Source: Scylla paramamosain (taxonomy: Eukaryota > Arthropoda > Malacostraca > Decapoda > Portunidae). From it: a stretch of 64,000 bases of DNA. The position numbers and the translations under genes were made by a program. Below the pieces are notes generated by a model. That model did not search any database. It was not told where the DNA came from and worked only from the letters and a program-made list of their open reading frames with translations. This document shows positions 1-12,225 of the stretch, one piece after another. The stretch lies in assembly GCF_035594125.1 (NCBI RefSeq), contig NC_087158.1:5568501-5632500 (forward strand), read 5' to 3'. Each line of letters starts with the position of its first letter. Position 1 is the first letter of the stretch.

Positions 1-3000
1 AAAAATGATTTTTTTTTTTGTTATTCATCTTCATAGGTACCGAAATGCCAAAATTCTGGGAAAATTCAAGGCAATTATATGATAGGAGAATATTACCCAA
101 AAAGAAGATTTTAGCTTTTTTTTCGGACTGTTATGTACCAAACCCTAAACTGCATGCAAAGCCTCCTATATAAGGAAATTAAACGACGTTACTAGAAATC
201 TGTCTTTTGAGTGTTTTTCAGCATGTTAGGCACGAAAATGATAAATAATAAGGAACTCACTTTATATGGGAATCCAAAACAAAATTACTAAAAACGTGTC
301 TTCCCAGTGTTTTACGTAGAAAAACGCTAAAATGGATGCAAACCAACCAATATCAAGAAATAGAAAAAACATTACCAAAAAGGTATATTTTGAGTGTTTT
401 TGAGCTTGTTACATACAAAAAAGGTGAAAATAGATGCAAAGCACTTCCTATTGGGAAACAAAAGGACATTACGAGAAACGTGTATAATGAGTGTCTTATT
501 ATTTTTCGAGCAAAAGAACTTGTGGTTCACAAGAACCACAAAGCAAAAAACGCAAAAAACTCGTGTATATAAAGAAGTTGATTAGATACCAAAATGCTGA
601 AACTCATGAATAACAATCTTAATTGAGAAACAGAACAACCTTACCAAAAGCGTATATTTTCAGTGTTTTCACATTATTAGCAAAATCCCAAAAAGCATGC
701 GAAACTAGCTTTATGTGGGAGAAAAATGACATTACCAGAAGTGTCTTTTGAGTGTTTTTGAGCGTGTTAGGCAATAGAGCACTAAAAAGCAGGGCAATCA
801 CATTACATGGGAATAAAACTAACTTTGACCAAGAACTTGTTATTATGTGTTTTTGAGCTCTTTACATACCAAAAAGCTTAAACGCATGCAAAACACTCCT
901 TTATGGAGAAGCAGAAAAACATTACAAAAAATATGTGTTTTAAGTGTTTTTGATCATGTTACCTATAAAAACGCTTAAAGACATGCATCATTGGGAAACG
1001 AAAGGACATTACGAGAAACGTGTATTATGACTGTTTTTAAGTTCCTTAAGTACAAAAACGTTAAAACCCACAAATAACACTCTTTAAAGAGAAAAAAATA
1101 TATATAAATAAATAAAAAAAAAGCTTTTTGTTTGTATTGATTTTCATAAGTACCGAAATGCCAAAATTCTGCCAAAATTCAGGGAATTTATGTGGAAAAA
1201 AGAACATTATCAAAAAAGTTAATTATAGCTTTTTTTCGGATTGTTATTTACCAAAATCTAAAGTGCATGCAAAGCCACCTATATGAGGAAATTAAATGAT
1301 TTTATCAGAAACCTGTCTTTTCAGTGTTTTTCAGCATGTTAGGCATCAAACCGATAAATAATAATGAAGTTAGTCAATAACAAAATGACTGAAAACGTAT
1401 CATTTCAGTGTTTTACGTAGAAAAAACGCTAAAACGGATGCAAAGCAACGAATATGAAGAAATAGAATAACATTACCAAAAAGTGTTTTTGAGCTTTTTA
1501 CATACAAAACACGCGAAAAAGGATGTAAAAGCACTCTATATTGCGAAGCAAAAGGACATGTATAATGATATATGTATAATGATTGTTTTATAGTTTCACA
1601 CGAACCACAAGGCAAAAAACGCAAAAACTCGTGTATATAGAGATGTTTCTTACATACGAAAATGCTGAAAGGCATGAATAACACCTTTAATTGAGAAACA
1701 GAACTACTTTACCAAATGTGTGTATTTTGAGTGTTTTTCACATTTTTAGTTACGAAAATCCGAAAATACATGCAAAACTAGCTTTATGTGGGGAAAAAAA
1801 ATGATGTTAGCAGAAAAGTGTCTTTTGAGTGTTTTTGAGCGTGATATGCAACAAAGCACTAAAAAGCAGAACAATCACATTACATGGGAATAAAACCAAC
1901 TTTTACGAAGAACTTGCCTTTAAGTGCTTTTTTAACTCCTTACATACCAAAACGTTAAAACGCATGGAAAACACCCATTATGGAGAACAAGAGTAACATT
2001 ACCAAAAAACATGCATTTTCTGTATTTTTGATCATGTTATTTATAAAAATGCTTAAATACATGCAAAGAACCTTATGTTTGGTAAATGGAAGGACATTAC
2101 GAGAAACGTGTATTATGAGTGTTTTTAAGTTCCTTAAGTACCAAAAAAGCTACAACCCACAAATAACACTCTTTATAGAGAAAAAAAAAAATATATAAAA
2201 TAATAATTTTTTTTTTGTAATTCATCTTCATAGGTACTAAGATGCCAAAATTCTGTCGATATTCTTTGGGAATCGAAAACAAAATTACTGAAAACGTGTC
2301 TTTTCGGTGTTTTACGTAGAAAAACGCTAAAACGGATGCAAACCAACCAATATGAAGAAATAGAATAACATTACCAAAAAAGTGTTTTTCAGCTTGTTAC
2401 CTACAAAAAACGCGAAAAATAGATGCAAAGCACTCCCTATTGGGAAAGAAAAGGACATTACGAGAAACGTGTATAATGAGAGTCTTATTATTTTCGGGCA
2501 AAAGAACTTGTGGTTCACAAGAACCACAAGGCAAAAAACTAAAAAAACTCGTGTATATAAAGAAGTTTCTTAGATACCAAAATGCTGAAACTCATGAATA
2601 ACAATCTTAATTGAGAAACAGAACAACATTTCCAAATGCGTGTATTTTTGAGTGTTTTTTTTTCACATTCTTAGCAAAACCCCAAATAGCATGCAAAACT
2701 AGCTTTATGTGGGAAAAAAAATGACATTTTGAGTGTTTTTCAGCCTGTTAGGCAATAAAGCACTAAAAAGCAGGGCAATCATATTACACTGGAATAAAAC
2801 CAACTTTTACCAAGAACTTGCCTTGAAGTGTATTTCAGCTCCTTACATACCAAATCGCTAAAACGCATGCAAAACACTCCTTTATGGAGAAGCAGAAAAC
2901 ATTACTAAAAACAAGTGTTTTTGAGTGTTTTTTTTTATGTTACCTATAAAAACGCTTAAATACATGCAAAGATCCCTATATTTGGGAAACGAAAGAATAT

Positions 3001-3938
3001 TACGAGAAATGTGTATTATGAATGTTTTTAAGTTCCTTAAGTACCAAAACGTTAAAACCTACAAATAACAGTCTTTATAGAGAAAAACTAAATAAATAAT
3101 AAAAAAAACATTATTTTTTTGTTATTGATGTTCATAGGTACCAAGATGCCAAAATTCTGCCAAAATTCAGGGAAATTATGTGGAAAAAAGAACATTATCG
3201 AAAAAGTTAATTTTACCTTTTTTTTCGGAGTTATATACCAAACCATAAACTGTATGCAAAGCCACCTATTTGGGAAAATTTAAGGACTTTACAAGAAACC
3301 TGTTTTTTTTCAGTGTTTTTCCGCATGTTAGGCACCAAAACGATAGATAATATGAAAGTCACTCTATATGGAAATCCAAAACAAAATTACTAAAAACGTA
3401 ACTTTTAAAAGATTTACGTAGAAAAACGCTAAAACGGATGCAAACCAACCAATATGAAAAAAATAGAATAACATTACCAGAAAAGTATATTTTGTGTGAT
3501 TTTGAGCTTGTTACATAAAAAAAAACGCAAAAATGGATGCAAAGCACTGTATATTAGGAAAAAAGACATAACGAGACACGTGTATATTGAGTGTTTTATA
3601 GTTTCACCAGAATCACAAGGCAAAAAACGCAAAAACTCGTCTGTGTGGAGGTTTCTAAGATACCAAAATGCTGAAACTCATGAATAACACTATTAATCAA
3701 GAAACAGAGCAACCTTACTAAATGCGTGTATTTTGAGTGATTTTTTACATTCTTAGTTACCAAAACCCCAAATTCCATGCGAAACTAGCTTTATGTGGGA
3801 AAAAAATGATATTACCAGAAAAGTATCTTTGAGTGTTTTGACCGTGTTAGGCAATAAAGCACTAAAAAGCAGGGCAATCACATTACATGGGAATAAAAAC
3901 AACTTTTACGAAGAACTTGCCTTTTACTGTTTTTTGAC
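1..3938 (+). repeat. Satellite HOR array, block 1 (12-mer of ~93 bp monomers)
   Basis: The block is built of diverged monomers of about 86-101 bp, each with pieces like ATTACCAAAAACGTGT, GAGTGTTTTTGAGC and GTTAGGCACCAAAACG. Twelve distinguishable monomers recur in fixed order. The landmark TTCATCTTCATAGGTACC and its variants fall near 24, 1137, 2222 and 3126. The interval from the GTGTTTT of one unit (211) to the same monomer of the next (1324) is 1,113 bp. The third unit has lost about 200 bp after the landmark (near 2,255-2,265), where the text jumps straight to TTTGGGAATCGAAAAC. No gene is visible. Short open frames here are by-products of the repeat. Confidence 0.93.
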
Positions 3939-4236
3939 ACGCATTTACAAAGGTTGTTCTGTTTCTCAATTAAGAGTGTTATTCATGAGTTTCAGCATTT
4001 TGGTATCTAGGAAACTTCTCCATATACACGAGATTTTGCGTTTTTTGCCTTTTTTTTTTTTTTTTTTTAACTATAAAACATTCATTATACATTTTTCTCG
4101 CAATGTCTCTTTGTTTCTCAATATAGAGTGCTTTGTATCAATTTTTGCGTTTTTTTGTAGGTAACAAGCTCAAAAAAACTCAAAATATACATTTTTGGTA
4201 ATGTTGTTTTCCTTCTTGATATTGGTTGTTTTGCAT
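400..4236. other. Segmental duplication 1, copy A (partner 32420-36396)
   Basis: This stretch and 32420-36396 share private changes that other HOR units lack. Examples are CAATAGAGCACTAAAAAGC near 773 and 32812, the same internal deletion after the landmark (near 2,260 and 34,280), the ACATGTATAATGATATATG local doubling near 1,555 and 33,590, and the same short inverted segment starting near 3,939 and 36,108. The offset is close to 32.02 kb over most of the length. The left limit is approximate because surrounding HOR units are themselves similar. Confidence 0.75.
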
Positions 4237-4417
4237 CAGTTTTAGCGTTTTTCTACGTAAAACACTGAGAAGACATGTTTTCAGTAATTTTGTTTTGGAT
4301 TCCCACATAGAGTAAATATTATTTATCATTTTGGTGCCTAACATGCTGAAAAACACTCAAAAGACAGATTTCTGGTAAGGTTTTTAATTTTCTCATATGC
4401 GAGGCCTTGCATGTCTT
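3939..4417 (-). repeat. Inverted HOR segment
   Basis: The monomer orientation flips. The text reads as the complement of the HOR, for example TTTTGGTATCTAGGAAACTT and CGTTTTTCTACGTAAAACAC, and flips back near CCTTGCATGTCTTTTGAGTG. It carries an expanded T run (about 4050-4068) where the HOR normally has the TTGTGGTTCTTGTG stretch. Boundaries are good to about 20 bp. A matching inversion at 36108 shows that it predates duplication 1. Confidence 0.85.
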
Positions 4418-6927
4418 TTGAGTGTTTTTGAGCGCGTTACGCAATAAAGGACTAAAAGGAGGGGCAATCACATTACATGGGAATAAAACCAAATTTTACC
4501 AAAAACCTACGTTTAAGTGTTTTTGAGCTCCTTACATACCAAAACGCTAAAACGCATGCAAAATATCTTTTATGGAGAAAAAGAATAATATTACCAAATA
4601 CATGTATTTTTAGTGTTTTTGATCATGTTATCTATAAAAACGCTTAAATACATGCAAAGAACCTTATGTTTGGGAAACCAAAGGATATTACGAGAAACGT
4701 GTATTATGAGTGTTTTTTAAGTTCCTTCAGTACCTAAAAGCTAAAACCCACAAATAACACTCTTTATTTAGAAAAAAATAATAAAAAAAATATAAAAAAA
4801 TGGGAATTTTTTTTTTTGTTATTCATCGTAATAGGTACCGAGATGCCAAAATTCTGCCAAAATTCAGGGAATTTATGTGGAAAAAAGAACATTACCAAAA
4901 AAGTTAATTATAGCTTTTTTTCGGATTGTTATGTACTAAACCCTAAAGTACATGCAAAGCCACCTATATAGGGAAGTTAAACGACTTTACCAGAAACCTG
5001 TCTTTTCAGTATTTTTCAGCATGTTAGGTACCAAAACGATAAATAATATGGAAGTCAGTCAATATGTGAATCCAAAACAAAATTACTGAAAACGTGTCCT
5101 TTCAGTGTTTTACGTAGAAAAACGGTAAAGCGGATGCAAACCAACCTATAAGAAGAAATAGAATAACATTACCAAAAAGATATATTTTGAGTGTTTTTGA
5201 ACTTGTTACAAAAAAATGCAAAAATGGATGTAAAGCATTCTATATTAGGAAAGAATAGGACATTAAGAGAAACGTGTATAATGAGTGTTTTATAGTTAAA
5301 AAAAAATCACAAGGCAATAAACACAAAAACTCGTGTATATAGAGAAATTTCTTACATACCAAAATGATAAAATTCATGAATAACACTTTTAATCAATAAA
5401 CAGAACTACCTTACCAAATTCTGTATTTTGAGTGTTTTTTCACATTCTTAGTTACGAAAATGCGAAATTACATGCGAAACTACCTTCATGTGGGAAAAAA
5501 AAATGACGTTACCAAAAAAGTGTCTTTTTAGTTTTTTTGTGCGTGAGATGCAACAAAGCACTAAAAAGCAGAATAATCACATTACGTAGGAATAAAACCA
5601 ACTTTTACAAAGAATTTGCCTTTAAGTGTTTTTTAACTCCTTACATACCAAATCGCTAAAACGCATGCAAAACACCCTTAATGGAGAAACAGAATAACAT
5701 TACCAAAAACATGTATTTTGAGTGTTTTTGATCATGTAACCTATAAAAACGCTTAAATACATGTAAAGAACCCTATGTTTGTATAACAAAAGGACATTAC
5801 GAAAATCGTGTATTATGAGTGTTTTTAAGTTAAGTACCAAAAAGCTAAAACCCACAAATAACACTATTGAGAGATTTTTTTTTTTTTTGTTATTCATCTT
5901 CATAGGTTCCGAAATGCCAAAATTCTGGCAAAATTCATGGAAATTTTGTAAAAAAAAAAATCATAAAAAAAAATCATTTTAGCTTTTTTCCGGAGTTATG
6001 TACAAACCCTGAAGTGCATGCAAATCCACCTATATGGGGAAATTACACGACTTTACCAGAAACCTGTTCTTTTGAGTGTTTTTCAGCAATTTCAACAATA
6101 TTACAGAAAACGTGTCCTTTCAGTGATTTACGTAGAAAAACGCTAAAACGGATGTGTTTTTGAGCTTGTTACCTACAAAAAATGCAAAAATGGATGGAAA
6201 ACACTTTATATTGGCAAAGAAAAGGACATTACGAGAAACGTGTATGAGTGTTTTATAGTTTCACAAGAACCAAAAGGTAAAAAACTTAAAAACTCGTGTA
6301 CATAAAGAAGTTTCTTACATACCAAAAAGGTGAAACTCATGAATAACACTTTTTAATTTTGAAACAGAAATACCTTATGAAATGTGTGTACTAGAAAAGT
6401 TTCTTACATACCAAAATGCTGAAACTCATGAATAACACTTTTAATTAAGAAATAGAACAACCTTACTAATTGCCTGTGTTTTGAGTTTTTTCACATTCTT
6501 AGTTACCAAAACCCCAAATTCCATGTAAAACTAGCTTTATGTGGGAAAAAAAAAAATGATATTAGCAGAAAAGTGCCTTTTGAGTGTTTTTGAGCGTGTT
6601 AGCCAATAAAGCACTAAAAATCAGGGCAATCACATTACATGGGAATAAAAACAGCTTTTACCAAGAACTTGCCTTTAAGTGTTTTTGAGCTCATTACATA
6701 CCAAAATGCTAAAACGCATGCAAAACACCTTTTATGGAGAAACAGAATAAAATTACCAAAAACATATATTTTGAGTGTTTTTGATCATATTATATATAAA
6801 AACGCTTAAATACATATGGAAAGATCCTTATGTTTGCAAAACGAAAGGACATTACGAGAAATGTGTATTATAAGTGTTTTTATGTTCCTTAAATACCAAA
6901 AAGCTAAAACCCACAAATAACACTCTT

Positions 6928-6935
6928 TACTCGTA
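6928..6935. other. Candidate transposon excision footprint (TA-CTCG-TA)
   Basis: The HOR text AACACTCTTTATTTAGAAAA is here interrupted by six extra bases, ACTCGT, between T and A of a TA step, giving TACTCGTA. Removing the six bases restores the repeat apart from one T. The same six bases or their complement occur at several other TA steps in this window. The Minos-type Tc1/mariner footprint reading is inference from knowledge of that family. Confidence 0.6.
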
Positions 6936-9900
6936 TTAGAAAAAAAAGTAAGAAAATAAAAAAATAGGATTTTTTTTATTCATCTTTATAAGTACAGAGA
7001 TGCCAAAATTCTGGGAAAATTAAAAGAAAATGATCAAAAAAGTTAATTTTAGCTTTTTTTTTCGGACTCTTATGTACCAAACCCTAAAGTGCATCCAAAG
7101 ACTCCTATATGAGGAAATTAAACGATCTTACCAGAAATCTGTTTTTTGAGTGTTTTCAGCATGTTAGACACCAAAACGATTAATAATAAGAACTCACTCT
7201 ATATGAGAATCGTAAAACAAAATTGCTGAAAACGTGTCTTTTCAGTGTTTTACGTAGAAAAACGCTAAAACGGATGTAAACCAACCAATATCAAGAAATA
7301 GAAAAATATTACCAAAAAGGTATATTTTGAGTCTTTTTGAGCTTGTTACCTACAAAAAACTCGAAAATTCATGCAAAGCACTATATATTAGAAAATAAAA
7401 GGACTTTGTAAGAAAAGTGTATAATGAGTTTTTTTTATAGTTCAATAGAACCAAAAGGCAAAAAACACAAACACTCGTGTATATGGAGAAGGTTCCTAGA
7501 TATCAAAATGCTGAAACTCATGAATAACACTCTTAATTGAGAAGCAGAACAACCTTACTAAATGCGTGTATTTTGAGTGCTTTTCACATTCTTAGTTACC
7601 AAAACCCCAAATTGCATGCGAAACCACCTTTATGTGAGAAAAATATGTCATTACCAGAAAAGTGTCTTTTAAGTGTTTTTGAGCGTGATAGTCAATAAAG
7701 CACTAAAAAGCAGAGCAATCATATTACATTGCAATAACACCAATTTATACCAAAAACTTGCCTTTAAGTATTTTTGAGCTCCTTATATACCAAACCGCTA
7801 AAACGCATGCAAAACAAACTTTATGGATAAACAGAATAACATTACCGAAAACATGTATTTTGAGTGTTTTTGATCATGTTATCTATAAAAACGCTTAAAT
7901 ACATGCAAATAACATTATGTTTGGGAAACAAAAGAATATTACGAAAAACGTGTATTATGAGTGTTTTTTTAAGTTCCTTAAGTACCAAAAAGCTAAAACT
8001 CACAAATAACACTTTTTATTTAGAAAAAATAAATAAATAAAAAAATGAAAAAAATAGGATTTTTTTTTGTTATTCATCTTTATAGGTACAGAGATGCCAA
8101 AATTCTGGGAAAATTCAGGGCAATCATATGATAAAAGAATATTATCAAAAAATTTAATTTCAGCTTTTTTTTTCGGACTGTTATGTACCAAACCCTAAAG
8201 TGCATGTAAAGCTTCTTATATGAAGAAATTAAACGACCTTACCACAAATCTGTTTTTTGAGTGTTTTTTAGCATGTTAGGCACCAAAACGATAAATAATA
8301 AGGAACTCACTCTATATGGGAATCCAAAACAATGTTACTGAAAACGTGTCTTCTCAGTGTTTTACGTAGAAAAACGCTAAAACGGAGGTAAAGCAACCAA
8401 TATCAAGAAATAGAAAAACGATACTAAAAAGGTATATTTCAAGTGTTTTTGAGCTTCTTACCTACAAAAAACGCGAAAATTGATGCAAAGCACTCTATAT
8501 TGGGAAACTAAAGGACATTGCAAGAAAAGTGTATAATGAGTGTTTTATAGTTCAAAAGAACCACAAGACAAAAAACGCAAAATCTCGTGTATATGGAGAA
8601 GTTTCCTAGATACCAAAATGCTGAAACTTATGAATAACACTCTTAATTGAGAAACAGAACAACCTTACCAAATTCGTGTATTTTGAGTGGTTTTCATATT
8701 CTTAGTTACCAAAATCCCAAATTGCATGCGAAACCAGCTTTATGTGGGAAAAAAAAATGACATTACCAGAAAAGTGTCTTTTGTGTGTTTTTGAGCGTGA
8801 TACACAATAAAACACTAAAAAGCAGGGGAATCACTTTACATGGCAATAAAATAAAAGTTTACCAAGAACTTGCCTTTAAGTGTTTTGAGCTCCTTATATA
8901 CCAAAACGCTAAAACTTATGCAAAACACACTTTATGGAGAAAGATAATAACATTACCAAAACATATATTTTAAGTGTTTTTGATCATGTTACCAATACAA
9001 ACGCTTAAATACATGCAAAGAACCATATTTTTGGGAAACGAAAGGACATTACAAGAAACGTGTATTATGAGTGTTTTTAAGATCATTATTTACCAAAAAG
9101 CTAAAAGCCACAAATAACGCTCTTTATTGAGAAAAAAAAAATAAATAAAAAATACGATATTTTTTTTTCTTTCTTTTTCATCTTCACAGGTACCGAGATA
9201 CCAAAATTTGGGCAAAATTCAGGAAATTATGAGTCAATTATCAAAAAAGTTAATTTTAGCTTTTTTTTTTCTTACTGTTATGTACCAAACCCTAAAGTGC
9301 ATGCAAAGCCACCTATATTGGGAAATTAAATGTCTTTGCCAGAAAACTGTCTTATAAGTGTTTTTCAGCTTGTTAGGCACCATAACGGTAAATAACATGC
9401 AAGTCACTCTATATGGGAATCTAAAACAAAATTACTGAAAACGTGTCTTTTCGTGTTTTACGTAGAAAAACGCTAAAACGGATGCAAACCAACCAATAAG
9501 AAGAAATAAAATAACATTACCAAAAAGGTACATATTGAGTTTTTTTGAGCTTGTTACATACAAAAAAACGCGAAAATGGATGCAAAACACTCCCTATTGG
9601 GAAACAAAAGGATATTACGAGTAACGTGTATAATGAGTGATTTATTATTTTTGAGCAAAAGAACTTGTGGTTCACAAGAACCACAAGGCAAAAAACGCAA
9701 AAACTCGTGTAAATCAGGAAGTTTCTAAGCTACCAAAATGCTGAAACTCATGAATAACAATATTAATTGAGAAAAAGAACAACATTACCAAATGCGTGTA
9801 TTTTGAGTGTTTTTCACATTCTTAGCAAAACCCCAAATAGCACGCGAAACTATGTTGGAAAAAAAATGACTTTACCAGAAGTGTCTTTTGAGTGTTTTTG

Positions 9901-9978
9901 AGCGTGTTAGGCAATAAATCACAAAAAAAAAGGGCAATCACATTACATGGGAATAAAACCAACTTTTACCAAGAACTT

Positions 9979-10022
9979 GCGTTTTGCTTTGTAAGAAGGT
10001 CAATTCTTACAAAGCAAAACGC
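9979..10022. repeat. Perfect 19-bp hairpin inside an HOR unit
   Basis: The left arm 9979-9997 (GCGTTTTGCTTTGTAAGAA) and right arm 10004-10022 are exact reverse complements with a 6-nt loop, GGTCAA. In other HOR units this place holds the ordinary stretch ending CTCCTTACATACCAAAACGC. The right arm keeps only part of that text, so the left arm looks like a local inverted copy, as produced by template switching. Confidence 0.9.
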
Positions 10023-11853
10023 TAAAACGCATGCAAAAAACTCCTTTATGGAGAAGCAGAATAACATTACTAAAAACATGTGTTTTAAGTGTTTTTGATC
10101 ATGTTACCTATAAAAATGCTTAAATACATGCTAAGAACCCTATGTTTGGGAAACGAAAGGACATTACAAGAAACGTGTATTAGGACCGTTTTTAAGTTCC
10201 TTAAGTGTCAAAACGTTAAAACCCACAAATAACACTCTTTATAGAGAAAAAAATAAATAAAAAAATAGCTTTTTTTTATATTGATTTTCATAGGTACGAA
10301 GAAGCCAAAATTCTGCCAAAATTCAGGGAATTTATGTGAAAAAAAGAACATTATAAAAAAAAAGTTAATTATAGCTCTTTTTCGGATTTTGATGTACCAA
10401 ACTCTAAAGTGCATGCCACCTATATAAGGAAGTTAAACGACTTTAACAAAAACCTGTTCTTTCAGTGTTTTTCAGCATGTTAGACACTAAAACGATAAAT
10501 AATATGTCAAGAAGTCAGTCAATATGTGAATCCAAAACAAAAAAACTGAAAACGTGTCTTTTCAGTGTTTTACGTAGAAAAACGCTAAAACGGATGCAAA
10601 CCAACAAATATGAAGAAATAGAATAACATTACCAAAAAAGTGTTTTTAAGCTTTTTACCTACAAAAAACTCGCAAATGGATGGAAAGCACTCTACATTGG
10701 GAAGCAAAAGGACATTACGAGAAACATGTATAGTGAGTGTTTTATAGTTTCACAAGAACCACAAGGCAAAAAACGCAAAAACTCATGTATATAGAGAAGT
10801 TTCTTACATACCAAAACGCTAAAACTCATGAATAACACTTTCAATTGAAAAAAAGAACTACCTTACCAAATGTGTGTATTTTGAGTGTTTTTCAAATTCT
10901 TAGTTACCAAAACCCGAAATTACATGCGCAACTAGCTTTATGTGGGAATAAAATAACATTACCAGAAAAAAAAGTGTCTTTTCAGTGGTTTTGAGCGTGT
11001 TAGACAATAAAGCACAAAAAAACAGGGCAATGACATTAAATGGGAATAAAACCAATATTTACCAAGAACTTGTCTTTAAGTGTTTTTCAGCTCCTTACAT
11101 ACCAAAACGCTAAAATGCATGCAAAACACCCTTTATAGAGAAACAAAATAACATTACGAAAAACATGAATTTTCAGTGTTTTTGATCTGTTACGTATAAA
11201 AACGCTTAAATACATGCATAGAACCTTATGTTTGGGAAACGAAAGAACATTACGAGAAACGTGTATTATGAATGTTTTTAAGTTCCATAAGTACGAAAAG
11301 AGTTAAAACCCACAAATAACACTCTTCATAGAAAAAAAAAAATAAATAAATAAAAACTAGGATTTCTTTTTTTTGTTATTGATCTTCATAAGTACCGAGA
11401 TGCCAAAATTCTGGCAAAATTCAAGAAAATTATGTGAAAAAAATAATATGAAAAAAAGTTAATTTTAGGTTTTTTTTTCGGTCTGTTATGTGCCAAACCC
11501 TAAAGTGTATGCAAAGCCACCTACATGAGGAAATTAAACGACTTTACCAGATACCTGTCTTTTGAGTGTTTTTCAGCAAGTTAGGCACCAAAACGATAAA
11601 TAATATGGAAGTCAATTTATATGGGAATCCAAAACAAAATTACTGAAAACGTGTCTTTTTAGTGTTTTACTTAGAAAAACATTAAATCGGATGGAAACCA
11701 ACCAATATGAAGAAATAGAATAATATTACTAAAAAGTTACTAAAAAAAGTTTTTTTTAGCTTGTTACCTACAGAAAACGCGAAAATAGTTGCAAAGCACT
11801 CTATATTGGGAAAGAAAAGGACATTACGAGAAACGTGTATAATGAGTGTTTTA

Positions 11854-11861
11854 TACGAGTA
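11854..11861. other. Candidate transposon excision footprint (TA-CGAG-TA)
   Basis: The HOR reads GTGTTTTATAGTTTCACAAG at this place in many units. Here ACGAGT is added at the TA step, giving TTTTATACGAGTAGTTTCAC. Removing the six bases restores the repeat exactly. Confidence 0.68.
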
Positions 11862-12225
11862 GTTTCACAAGAACCACAAGGCAAAACACGCAAAAACTCG
11901 TGTATATGGAGATGTTTCTTAGATACCAAAATGCTGAAATTCATGAATAACTCTCTTAATTGAGAAACAGAACAACCTTACCAGATCTTTTTAACATTCT
12001 TACTTACCAAAATCCCAAATTGCATGCGAAACTAGATTTATGTGTGAAAAAAAAAAATATTACCAGAATAGTGTCTTTTGAGTTTTTTTTTGAGCGTGTT
12101 AGGCAATAAAGCACTAAAAAGCAGGGCAATCACATTACATGGTAAGAAAACCAACTTTTACCAATAACTTGCCTTTAAGTGTTTTTAAGCTCCTTACATA
12201 CGAAAACGCTAAAACGCTTACAAAA

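Larger units (their letters stand above)
4418..12225 (+). repeat. Satellite HOR array, block 2
   Basis: This is the cleanest HOR stretch. The landmark (TTCATCTTCATAGGTACC-like) recurs near 4822, 5890, 6977, 8073, 9177, 10279 and 11381, giving periods of about 1,068-1,104 bp. Each unit contains the same ordered monomers, including AAGCACTAAAAAGCAGGGC, CGATAAATAATATGGAAGTC and CACAAATAACACTCTTTAT. No non-satellite insert is seen apart from two 6-bp TA insertions and one perfect hairpin, listed separately. No gene is visible. Confidence 0.93.

Noticed and set aside
9616..9623. Another TACGAGTA string
   Set aside because: The normal HOR text here is ATTACGAGAAACGTG. One A-to-T change gives TACGAGTA without any added bases, so it is not a footprint.
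1..12225. CRISPR-like array (regular ~95-bp spacing)
   Set aside because: There are no unique spacers between short identical repeats; the whole monomer is repetitive and diverged. No cas-like gene is present.
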